This document shows, one piece after another, positions 33,873 to 45,789 of a stretch of 64,000 bases of DNA (positions are counted from its first letter, which is position 1; each line of letters begins with the position of its first letter). A program made the translations under genes and the position numbers. Source of the stretch: Dipetalonema caudispina (taxonomy: Eukaryota; Nematoda; Chromadorea; Rhabditida; Onchocercidae); NCBI GenBank assembly GCA_013365325.1, contig JABVXV010000186.1, positions 56,882 through 120,881 on the forward strand, in the 5' to 3' direction. Below the pieces are notes generated by a model, which was not told the origin of the DNA, made no database searches, and saw only the letters and a list, made by a program, of their open reading frames with translations.

Positions 33873-36312
33873 ATGAATTTGGTCAACTTATCGTTGGATG
33901 AAATTATCGCGCGCGGAAGAGTAAGTTTTCACGTTTTTCACCTGTTTATTTACATGAAGCATTGTAGTGGTAGTTTCATCACACCAATTTTTACGGAAGT
34001 AAAGGGCAATGTAATTTTGTTCTATTAAGCGCTTTCGGATAAAAACGCGTGGTTTTCATCGTACTAATTGTTTTTACTAAAAGGAAAAAAACAGAAATGT
34101 AGAGCGGATTTTGTATTTCTTCCCCTCATCTTCTTTTTAAAATCTATTTTTACGCATATTATCACTTTCTTTGCTTGTTTTTGTCAAAGTCCTGAAAGTC
34201 CGAATGGAACATTGCATCACTTTTTCAGGGAGCGGACAAAAGATCAAATGGTTTCATCAATCGCTCTCGTAACAACAGAAAGAGAAGGGATTTTGCTCCG
34301 GGATATGCAATTACCAATTCAGCATTCACTAGACCGGAGGCAAGTTTACTAGTAATTTATGATTTCATTGCCTTTGAAGTAACTACCCCTCAATCTTATA
34401 AGCATATATTCTCAAGTACTCAAGTGAATGGGATTCGGGAGGTTGTTAAAAAATTTACTGATTAAATCGTGATCTTCAAGTTTTCGGTCTTTTGTCGTTA
34501 GCTGCTACTGCCTTGTGTAGTCACTCCACTAAAATGGCATAGAGCATGTCATTGGTATGATTGCAGTTGAACATAAAATATGCGATACTGTGCAATGTTT
34601 TGGAATCAAGCAGTTTTGATAAATACTGCGCTAACGAAAGACGATAAACGTTTTTTTCCGTATGATCGCATCGCTGATTATCCCATAATTTGCAGAATGT
34701 ACCTTCGGGTAAATGGGACCATAGCGGATTTGAGGAGATGTACGGTAATGGATCTGGTGATCGTTCCTTTCCACTTCGAACATCAGCACGTGGTGGACAG
34801 TTCAACCGTATTGATTTAGCGAGAAAAGTGCGACTTCATATCACAAATCTGGCACCAACAGTTAATTCAGCTGACCTCAGTGTATGTTTTGATGTTAGTG
34901 GTGTAGATGGAAGTGAGCAATATTATGGTCTAATGTTGAGATTGTTATGCGGTGGATGGTTTGAGGTTGGGGTCATGATGTGATGATCTAACACAGTATT
35001 AATCATTACGAAATTATGCCGCACGCATCGTCTTTAGGGCACTAAACGAAATGATTTGACATCATGGCTTCTTTCGGGCTTTTCCCATTTCTAACTATAT
35101 ATGAAGCGCAATTCTGTTATCACTGGACTATACGCTGGATGACTGATCGATCCTAACATGACATATCTAGGTTCGATATAATAGTTTATTGCAAACCAGT
35201 CAAAGTAACAAGAACAAAAGGGACCAATTTTGTCGTTATAGGACAAATTTGTTTTCGAACTTTTAAAGTGCTTCCAGATAACGCCGTGTGATCTGTTTTG
35301 TTATCAAATAGATTAGGCAACGATTTGATCTTCCAGGAACTTTTCGAAGAGTATTCGATTATCTCAGCCAATGTTAATTATGATGAAATGGGGGAGTCGG
35401 TGGGTACAGCTGATGTTGTAACTGATCGAGTTACCGCTAGGGAAATTATCGCCAATTTAGATGGTGTTGCACTTGACGGTAAGTAGAATATTCATTTTAG
35501 TTTTGACATGACCCATGCGGCATATCCCATTGTTTTTGTGGTGAAATCGTCCTTGTTTAAAGCAAATTTATCACTGTGGCTATGGAAAAAAAAAAGAAAA
35601 AAAAAACTCGATGCCCTGGAAACGTATGCTGCAACGTAATGAATTGTTAAATATTTTCTTCATCATATTCATCAAATAGTAGAGCTGCTAATAATCTTTG
35701 TTATTTAACTAATTTTATGAGCTTATGCATGCTTTTCTCTTGTATAACGGTCATCTCTTGTATTGTTGATTTATCACCTTTATATGTATAAGTTGTATTG
35801 TATAGGTGAGGTAATGTCCTTCCATATGATCGATGATCACGCCATGCCAGCTAGCCGCAATGTTCGTGTTAAAAATCGTTTGAGTTTTCGAGAACGATCT
35901 TGGGGTATAACTAAGAAGCAACAGCCACCGCCGAAGCGTATGGTAAGATTTTATTAGACTTTACAAGGTCCTAACCGCTGCGTCAGCTAAGCAGGTGGGC
36001 TAACTGAAGGGTTTGGTGAGCTAGATGATTTTTTTTTTTGAGAGCCAGAGTTTGTCCACTTAAAGCGTGTTCTCAAATCATCAGCAGTAGATAAGTGCTG
36101 AAAGCTGAATGCTCCTGTAATTCTTACATATTAACGATTTCCATTTGCATGTGTGTACTTGAAGTACTTTGTAGTTCACAGCGACCAACAATCGTCGAAA
36201 GAATCGTCCAAAACGTTCTCAAATGACGGACGAAGAACTGGATCGAGAGCTCGAAGAGTATATGAATAAGCGTAATTACCAAAAGCAAGATGATCAGAAA
36301 ATGGAGATATGA
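33873..36312 (+). CDS. aly: ALY/REF mRNA export adaptor, 6 exons
   Basis: A THO/TREX-associated adaptor that hands spliced mRNA to the export receptor. Exons 33873-33920, 34229-34339, 34696-34881, 35337-35478, 35806-35942 and 36175-36312 join in phase to 253 aa, close to human ALYREF. The N-terminal UAP56-binding motif is LSLDEIIARGR (about 6-16). An Arg/Asn-rich linker (RSRNNRKRR) leads to FTRPENVPSGKWDH, aligning with the vertebrate YSRPKQLPDKWQH. One RRM spans about 97-175, with RNP2-like LHITNL and an RNP1 region SVGTADVV. The C-terminal second UAP56-binding motif is ELDRELEEYMNKR. Intron 2 uses a GC donor (GAG|GCAAGT at 34340); the alternative GT donor 12 nt downstream would insert ASLL and fit the family less well. 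C. elegans has several ALY paralogues; which one this matches is not decided. Confidence 0.93.
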
Positions 36313-37326
36313 TTTTTCATCTTTATCAATGTTTCATTTTCTTTGATAATATTTTTGGTAAAATTTAACTTAATTTTAAAGTCATCATAGTAAGAGCCTT
36401 AGTAAACCTTAGACTATTGTCATACATATGCATTCGTTACAAAAAATTGGGTGGAGGAAGAGAGGGAGACACAGTAGAGAAAGGCAGAATAGGAATAGTA
36501 TGTGTATCTGTAATGCTTAAACTGGTAATTGTAAGAAATAATACATTGATATTGACTTGAATACTTGAAATAACTACTATAGATTAACTTTTTAACAAAT
36601 CTACTAAGTGAACTGTTGGTCATCAGTTTATTTTATTATGTATTTCTATAGTTATCATCATTAAGAGAATATGATGTAATATGCATTATGCATTTGAAGT
36701 ATCGAGAGTTGTTTCGTCAATAGTCGCGTTTTTCTTTTTTGCCTTGAAATATTCGAATGGTTTCTGGTTTGTTTACTTGTATGAAATCATACTTTTACGG
36801 TTCGAACGTGTTATATGTCCGTGTACCGCGCCATTCTGTTTGTTTTTTTTTGTTTTTTTTTTTTTTTTTTTTTCTGATATCGTTTTCTTCAAGATTTTCG
36901 AATTCACTTTCACTGATTTTAACGTATCTTTTAATTTTCAGATACAAATACTCCGTTGCCTCTGTTAGTTAAGAGATGTGGTTATGTCTTAATCTTATGG
37001 AAGTTTTTCCTTTTTGCAATTGATTACCAAGATGAATATGCAGATAGAAAGCACCAGTACTGTAGTTATTTTGTTTAATGTTTCTTTGTTTAATATCTCC
37101 GGACAATATCATGACTTAGTGTTTTGTTGGTGATTATTTTTTGGAACAGTGCGACTATTTCATCGTCCCTTACCTCGTTCATCCTGATCCATTATTCAAT
37201 TGATGATAATATTTTTTGGATCGGGCTCCGTTCTTTAGATTATTTGTTTTTGTGAAGGATTTCATTCAGTTACTGTTATGTGTATTCTTCTCAACATTTA
37301 TTCTTATTTCTTCGTTCTTTTTTGAA

Positions 37327-37332
37327 AATAAA
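37327..37332 (+). terminator. Candidate ALY poly(A) signal AATAAA
   Basis: First canonical AATAAA noticed on plus after the ALY stop, followed by a second AATAAA near 37356. A 3' UTR of about 1 kb would be long for this gene, so a variant hexamer nearer the stop is possible. Confidence 0.25.
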
Positions 37333-40300
37333 ATCGTTCAATGAAGCATTTATTAAATAAAATTTTGTTGACAATTCTGGAAATTACTAATTTTGCCGAA
37401 CACTTTTTTCGGGTTGATAATTCAGGTCGTTTTCATTGACAATTTCAAGTGCTTCCTCACTACAGGTTTGGGTTCTGCGAACGATTTGGAAGAAGTTCAA
37501 ATTGTATATATATGATAAGTTTGATCATGTAAAAGACAAAACGATCCTGTTGTCAACCTGCAACCCAAAGATGAAATTTGAATTTATGATCTCTAGATTT
37601 ATTAGTTCTTGTGAAACTGTTTCATCCATCATGAAGGATTATCAATTAAACCTTGCTTGGTGTATAGGAGGACCGAACTTTGCGTACGTCACTTGTGAAT
37701 TTTACTTTTTCCTTGACAGTCAGTACTTATTTAGCCCTGATTCTGTTATTTTTTTTTCTTTTTTTTTTGTTTAGAAAGTATGTTCATTTAAGTTTTAGGT
37801 GTTAATTCCGATATTTAATAAGAAAAAGATTACTGTGTAGGAAATTGAATGCATTTGATGGTACGAAAAGCAATCAACGGAAGTGTGCGAAAAAAGTTGT
37901 TAGAAAATCAAACAAAAATTACTAATTTTTTTCAAGAAATATTTCTTATTTGTTTAAAGAAATTTTGTTTGAATTGCTCTTTTGAAGAGATGCCTCATTC
38001 ATTAGATTGTTCTGTTTTGTTATAAATGATTGCAATTTTGATTCAAATTTTTGCTGATAGTCATTTTGATATGTATTCAACTGTTTCTTTAGCTGCCCGT
38101 GAAACAATATAAGTTGAGGGAACGAAGTATTTGAGATTTAAATGCAAACCTGTTAAGTTAATATTAGTCTCTCACCTATGGCTCATCTTGATTTTCGAAA
38201 TATTCGTTCAATTTGAGAATGAAGAAGGTTATTATTTCTGAAATTCGAGAGGTCAATTCTTGATAAAGGTCCCATGGTTATGAAACGTGTGGCGTAAGTT
38301 TTCCCCATAGAAATATTTTTGTTTTTCTTACAAACTATGTCAAAAGTAGATAGATATAAAGCATCTGGGAAAATTGGTATGGGACAAGTCATGCGTCATT
38401 TTTTCGTTCGCCAAAACAAAAAAAAATGGTGGAAACAATAGTAATCATTTGTCCTTAATTTCTTGGAATATTTATTGTGGATTTTTTAAATAGTACCGTG
38501 TTAACATGAACATGATATTCAACAATAATACTAATGTTAATTTAAATTTTGAATAATGAATGATGAATATGTTTGTTTGTTTATGTTTGAAGCAATAAAC
38601 GAACCTAATTATTGCTAATCTCTGTCTACTTGCTTTCTTTATTACAATTTATATCGTTAAATGTTGTTTTTTCTATCAATTCATGTAATATTTTTAAAAT
38701 ATTAAAAAATATGCTCCTCTTTTACTACTATATTGAATGTTTCCACTTTAGAGTAACCATATGTGTGAGCGAGTACTTCTGTAACTCTGATTAATTGATG
38801 AGTTGTAATTAATAAATGTCTAATATAATAGAATGCAGCTCAATTATACTTGTTTCATTCTCAAATTTGTATTGTGGTATTGAAAATTGTATGTATGTAT
38901 GGATTTTGCAATAATTTTAGGAACTCATTGCTCATTTTTAATTGCCGTTTCTGTTTCAATATTATTTTTGAATTATGTTTTTAGAATATGTCATTATTTT
39001 ACTTATAATAAATTAGCAATATAATTTTCATTTCGGTATATACAATTTGTATCTCAACAAAAATTTGAGAATTACATTTTCTCATATCTTATTCTATTGA
39101 ATAGAAAAAAGGTTGATCTTAAAGGTTTAATTTGAAAAATTATTTTTTATCACCGTGTAGATATTATTACTGTAGTTCTTTCAAACAATAAGCTATTTAT
39201 CATCTCATGTCAAGTACTGTTAATTAATTTCGAAATTTCAAATAAAAAAGTTTCATTAACAAATGCGAAGTAATGTTCAAAAAAAAACTTTGGCAAAGCA
39301 TTTTAATATGATCACATTGACATTGACACTAACATATGTTCTTATAATTAAAAGAAAAAGATAAATGTAATTGTGCAAGTCTCACCACCATGTTTGGCAC
39401 CGTGAAGACAGTTAATAATTATATTTTGATTTGATTAAATTTAATTTATAACCTCTACCGAATGTTTTCTGGCTGTTTTCCTACTTCTATCAATGCTTCA
39501 GCAAATTAGCTTTTCCTAATCAATCCTTTCTTGGTATCTGAAAATGTTTTCCCAAATGAAACATATTCATTGGAGAGAAATATTTCAACGAGTGAAAAAA
39601 AAAAAAAAAAAGGAATTGTTTTTTGATATTATTTTGTGCTTCACTTTTTTTTTTTCTTGGTATCTTAAAAAAATTCACTAAATATCGCTAAATTTTAGAA
39701 AGTTGAATGCAATTATAAATGGTTATATTTGCTTTCGAGAATGACTTCATACTTGGAAATGATAGATTAAGTACCCTATCTTTCGCTTTATCAAACATTT
39801 CTCGGATATTGTTGTTATTTATTGCCATTTTCGATTTCTAATATTTATTATATTAAACAAAGTTAATCACAATATGAAAATTATTGTTATACAATACATA
39901 TATAATGGACACACATATGCATGATGCATGAAAGTGAGTGATAAATTTTTAATTGTGATTTTTCTAACTTTTTCGGCTAGATATGTGATAAGAGCTTTTG
40001 AACTCTGACCTTCCCAGTTGAAACAAATATATGGCCAGTTAATATTCTATTATATGCGCCTGTTCCAAATTTCAATTCATTTAATTTTTGTTGAAGAGAA
40101 TTAATACATATGGAATAATGAATTAATAAATTAGCAATTTGTGAATGTTCATTTATGATGTTATACTAGTATCAGGAAAATATTGGAGAAATTTGCGAAT
40201 TCTGTATATTATAATTGCCATCTATACTTATGCTTACGCTGTTTGGCAAGTAACTTTTCAATTTTAATTTCTTCAAAATTGAAATAAATATAAAGTTAAC

Positions 40301-41432
40301 CGAAAACAAGAAGAGTTAAACGAAAGCAAAAGGTTTCCACACATACCACTCGTCTTAATTTACCTTTCTAATTTTCTGAATTTTTTCCATGCCTTTTCTC
40401 GATTTACTTCTGAAACTAATTCCTCCTCTGAATTGTTGTTTTTGCTAGCTGTACAGTAATAATATCAGAATTGAAAAATCAGTTTGTGAAAATTATCCAA
40501 ATTAATTCCAAAAAGAAACAAATTGACATCATTAATCGAGAAATAATTTACGGTATTTATGTTTTATATGAGAAACATTTGAAATCAAAAATTGTCATTA
40601 AACAATTGTAATAAATCATGTATGATTTTGGGTAATTTTGATTTCATAGAATATCGATAAGTAAAAGGAAATGAGTGAAAAGTTATTGTAATAAATTCAG
40701 CTCCATTTCAGGGAATTCGTTTAAGATTGAGGAGGTAAGCATTTCGAAATCGTAGAAGTAATCAATTCGAATTATAGCTAATACTTATCTAAAACAATCG
40801 GAGATTATCAGAAATTTTGTAAATTGTCCCTCAATGGCAATAAAAATGTTTGGCATAAAGTATAACGAAACAATTACATACGGTGAAAAAAAGAAAAGTA
40901 TCGATGATCGATTTGCAAATGACTTGGTGAAACGTTTAAAACGATAAATCTTATACAAGAGTAACTGATAGAATTTAATAATGGAAAACATAGCGTGAAT
41001 TAAATCGGAGATACCATGGAAGTTTTCGAGCCAAATATTTCCGAAACCTTCCGAGATATCCCAAAGTTTAATACGCTTTGATAGGTTGTTCTTTTCTTTT
41101 TTTTCTTATATTAATAATATGAAGATCATTTAATGGATCTCATGATACACAAACAATATCTATAGTTCTTTGGTAGGAATAAATCTCCCAAAAATGACAA
41201 AAAAATGGATTTTATAAAGTGTATTAAATTTGGCAAAGATTTTTGCACAACGTTTGAAATTTCGCTTTTAAATTAGCAAGAAGATTTTAATTTTGCTAAT
41301 TTTTCCAAGACAAAAATTATTGAACAATTCGATGATAATTGTACGGCATCACAATATGTCACCTATTGTTGACACAAGGCTATATTTCGTCTTCCCGAAA
41401 ATGAATCATAATAGCAAGTAGAAACATTTTCT

Positions 41433-41433
41433 T

Positions 41434-41467
<34 letters not shown>
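41433..41467. repeat. (CT)n microsatellite
   Basis: CTTTCTCTCC followed by about 14 CT units in intergenic DNA. Confidence 0.9.
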
Positions 41468-41471
<4 letters not shown>

Positions 41472-44400
41472 ATTTTCCTAATTAAGCAATTAACAGTTTG
41501 AATTATTTGATTGTAACTGTTCACTAAGTAATAGTTGATATCTTTCTGGCTTGTTTGATACCTTCAAGATTATGTGCAACCTGAAAGGTAACAAAAAACG
41601 GATGAAATAAGAAAAACGATTACAACTGTAATATTGAAAATGCAAAATTAGCAATGGATAAAACATTAGGTGCGTAAAACTAACCAAAATAAAAAATAAA
41701 AAATAAAAGGAATGAAATGAAACAATTTTGTGATTGAATGATAAATGCATGTTATGACTGTTAAAGTGCAATTTGACATTAAATCCATTTCTTCCCTTTT
41801 TTTTTTCTTTCTTTTCCAGTTAATATATATGATAAATTGATTTTAAACATCGATCGACAGCTATGTGATAAGAAAACTATTAGATTAGTCTTGATAAGTC
41901 AAAAATTAAACTTATCTAACCTAAATTTTCCCCCATTTCCCTCATTATTTTGAACGAATTAACAAAACTTTCATACCTTTCTCGCTGATTAATGTTTGTT
42001 TATTCAAAGTTGAAATGGAACCATGCAACAAATCCGATTTTTTCCAATTTCATTCAGTTTCACTTTTATATAAATCATATAGAAGTTGATTGAATAAAAT
42101 CAAGCAACTTTCTATCGATAAATTACTAAATCATATGACAACCTTCAGCTAAATTCTCGTTAATCGGTTAAGATGAGAAAAAAAAAGAGTGTGTGGTAAA
42201 AATTTGGGAGTAAATAGAGAGAAAAAGAAGAGACTTTATCATGATTTAAACAAGCAAACTTTACATTATGAATTGAAAAAAAAAAAAAAAAAAAAACATT
42301 CAGTATAAATATCAATAAAAATGAATTATGCAAAGAGGTGATATGCATATTCAAATTTCAATGAAGCATATTCAAATTTCAATGATAATTTTATTTGTAT
42401 CATTTAGAACAGCATCATATTTACTCGTATATTAGCAAATCATTGAAATGTTTAAGGTACCATTTCTCTTTGAATCAACGCTCATATTAATAAAAGTAAA
42501 GAAAATAGGATTCAGATGAAAATGCTAATGAAATTCCTATCACTGATAATTATCATCCTTAATCAATACGAATGAGTTTTTCTTTCTTCCGTTTGCAAAA
42601 TGGGATGATTCAAACTACAATCAATATGTATGACCAATAAGGCAATCAAATAACTGCAAACTTCTTTATCATTTGACAGTGTAACTTCTTATCATTTTAT
42701 TATGCTTCAGAATTTGATAAAGCAGCTAACTAACAGAATCAATCACGTAAAGCAAAAATTATTCATGCATTATTATCAGTTCTGTTGAATGTATCATGTA
42801 TCATTACATATGGAGGGATTGTGTTAAAATCCGTAACTGTTCACTTTACCTAAAATCTAAGCAATGCAATTAATTCACAACTAATCGAAATATATCGCTC
42901 AGAAATTCAAAAATTGTGTGGATCATGAAGTTCTTTTGTTTTTTGTTTTGATTTTCACAAAATTTAATGAATATAATTTGTAATGTACAAAGAAAAAAAA
43001 AAATTACGACAAAATTATAGTTGAAATTTTTTCAACAGCAAAACAAAAATTTTTGTTTTAAACAATTTTTTCAATTGCTTAAAATATATACATTCATATC
43101 AAAGGGATGCATATCATCAGCAAATGACTATAATATGTATGTAATATAACAAGGGAAGAAGAAACGCAGCATTTTAGCATAAACAATAAACGCGAGGTCA
43201 ACAATAATTGTTGTAGAAATATTGAAGTCAAAATAAAACTTTCCCAGACGAATATATTTTTGCAATGCAAGCCGTTCGCAATGGTTCAGTTGAGCGATGT
43301 TGCTCAAGAAATTTTCAACATTTTTATGATCCTCAATCCATATTTCATTGCTTTCATTTGTTCCAAACAATTCTCAGTACTTTCCTCTTTCATTTTTGTT
43401 TTATGACACCCAAAGGATACGTTACAACACAAAAACAAAAAGATGTTATTAAAAAAAAGAATTGTTCGATTCCTTAAAAAAAAAAAAAGAAAAACAACTC
43501 CACTTCCATTCATATCTTGGTTTTGCTACAGAGAACCAAATCCAGAGCTGTTAAAACTGAATCAATCGGTAACTATTAACACTATCAAATTTTTTCATTC
43601 TTTTTTTGAGAATTTTAATCTCATTTTAGTCAAATGTTGTATTGTTCCCGCTTCTCCTCTTCTTCAATCTTTTTGATTGTAACAGCAAATTTTAAATCAA
43701 ATTTCATGCACATACAAATTATCAGCTTCAGTACGACAAAGTGAAACAAACAAACAAACAAGCAAGTCTATCAAAAAATTTAGAAAGAAAATTCGAAATT
43801 CAATTTCTTCTTTTTCCTTCGCTTACAAATGACATAATAAGAAAAGCAACACTGTACGATGACAAGATCATCATACACGAACGTATATTTCGGGTCAGTC
43901 GCCCACTATGCCAATTCACTTATTTCTATGCATGTAACAATTGTATGTACGATGAACTAACATTTTAAACAATCATGGAAAAAGTAAAAGAAACCTTTTC
44001 AAAGAAAAAAAAAGGCCTAATTGAAATAAATTCAGAAAGAAGTAAACAAATTTTCCTCCAGCAGATGAAACTCATATTAACAAAAGAAAGAAAAATATAG
44101 ATGTCCATTTTCATCGATTCAATTAATTTCATAGCAACAATTGCTTATGAAATTGAAAAACTTTTTCAAAATTTAGTATCGCCAACAAGAAAGAAAAACT
44201 AAAGGAAAAAAAAAAAACTAAAAATCTAATTTGAAAGAAGAAAATTTTTTTTGCTGAGAAATTTTCCAAAAATTTTGTTCCGGAATAATGCATACCACAT
44301 AAACACCTTATTGCCGATATATATGAGTCAAATAAGCAGGATATTGACTTACTGGCTTCTAATGATCAGCTTAAAATTAGAAATATTCCAAGAGAATATG

Positions 44401-45789
44401 CATTATTGATAATGACATATTAAATAAGTTGAAACCACTTTTAACACTGGAAGTCGATGTAATTCACGTATTCAATAGAATGCATCTGTAATGGATTCGA
44501 ATAATTTGTGATGAATTCAATCAGCAACGAAGTTACCATAGTATGGATGCGTATCACCGTCATATGGAATTATCCTTCATGCGCAAATACAGGTTGTATG
44601 CCATTATTAACAATACAATTGCCTTTCAGGAATACTTTAGCATTTTAAACTCAATAAATTTCATTAGAATTTCACTTCTATATCCATTTTCCTTGCTAAA
44701 AAATAAACCAATCATAGTCTGATATGCATACATTAATTTAAAACAGTAAAGAAAAAATGCAAACACAAGATGAAATTCACACATTCCATATTCTTCACTA
44801 CCATTAAGTATTTTTGAAGTAAAGGAAAAGAACAAAAACAAAAACAAAAGCATATTTCATGAAGAATATGAAATTTCAGTGAAACAGGAAAAACGTAAGC
44901 AAATACATTGACGAGAGGAGAAGTAACTTGCAGTTCGATTTTTTTTTTTTGTCGAATAGTATTACTAAAACGATGAACATGTACACCATATATGCCATAA
45001 TGTCTGCGATTTTCCTATAATTTCAACATCAAAAAATTTTAAAAGCAAAATAATAGTCCTAGATAATTTTTTAGTACTACTATTATCAGGCTGATTCCTT
45101 TTCAAATAAAAGTATTCGCAATTTATGAAAAAATGTTACGAAAATACATGAATAATTTAGTTACGTCAAAAAGTAAATGTTTACAAAATTAGTTCAGTAA
45201 ATGTCCCATAATGGGTCTGTATTTTATTCGAATCAACAACTGCTATTCCTTTTGTCCACTTCCATCTTAGTGGACAACTGTTACTAATGCTTGCACGGAA
45301 TAGCAGATATTACGGGATAACTTAACAAGTTAGGTTTCAGAACCTAAAAGGATGATGACCCAACGAAGTCTGCTGCTATCTAACGTTAAGTTTACTATTA
45401 ATCGCTCGTTACCAGCAAACTGTTTCAACAAACACACAAACAAGTTAAATTTATGAAGTTTTAAAAACGATACCTTTATATGAATTCAATATCCTAACAA
45501 TACATATTACTATACATAATCGGCACGCTGCCATCCCAAACTTCCTTTACAATCACCTGGCGAAAAATCCTAAATTTTAAACAATCTGAACTTTTCAGTC
45601 AAAATCAAACACGATAATCAATGGTAGTAATTTCCGGTTCTCTTAAATTTGAAAAATTCGTTCAGAACGTTGCTCCTTATCTCCCTTATCAATATGGATG
45701 CCAATTTTTTCAGTCGGCAAAACAATTCATTTCAACAACGGAGGAACGGAAAATGTGGAAATAATCAATAAATGTCAAAACATTTTACT

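Larger units (their letters stand above)
36313..45789. other. Long convergent intergenic region, no convincing gene
   Basis: ALY (plus) and the RGS gene (minus) point into this 9.5-kb stretch. It starts with the ALY 3' UTR; the nearest AATAAA I see on plus is at 37327-37332, about 1 kb after the stop. Open frames at 37436-37774 (plus), 43128-43370 (minus) and 43741-43968 (plus) have mixed composition, but I could not build an exon chain or recognise a domain. The rest is AT-rich DNA with homopolymers and one (CT)n run. Confidence 0.55.

Noticed and set aside
34068..34352. 94-codon plus-strand frame in the ALY locus
   Set aside because: It is intron 1 plus exon 2 read in the wrong frame; the real exon 34229-34339 uses another frame.
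34521..34805. 94-codon minus-strand frame in the ALY locus
   Set aside because: Antisense shadow of ALY exon 3.
35961..36120. GC-richer segment considered as a tRNA or small RNA
   Set aside because: No acceptor stem, anticodon loop or GTTCRANYC B-box arrangement could be drawn; it is ALY intron 5.
37436..37774. 112-codon plus-strand frame downstream of ALY
   Set aside because: It is the longest frame in this interval but ends in Phe runs, has no recognised domain and no splice partners; chance or 3' UTR is as likely.
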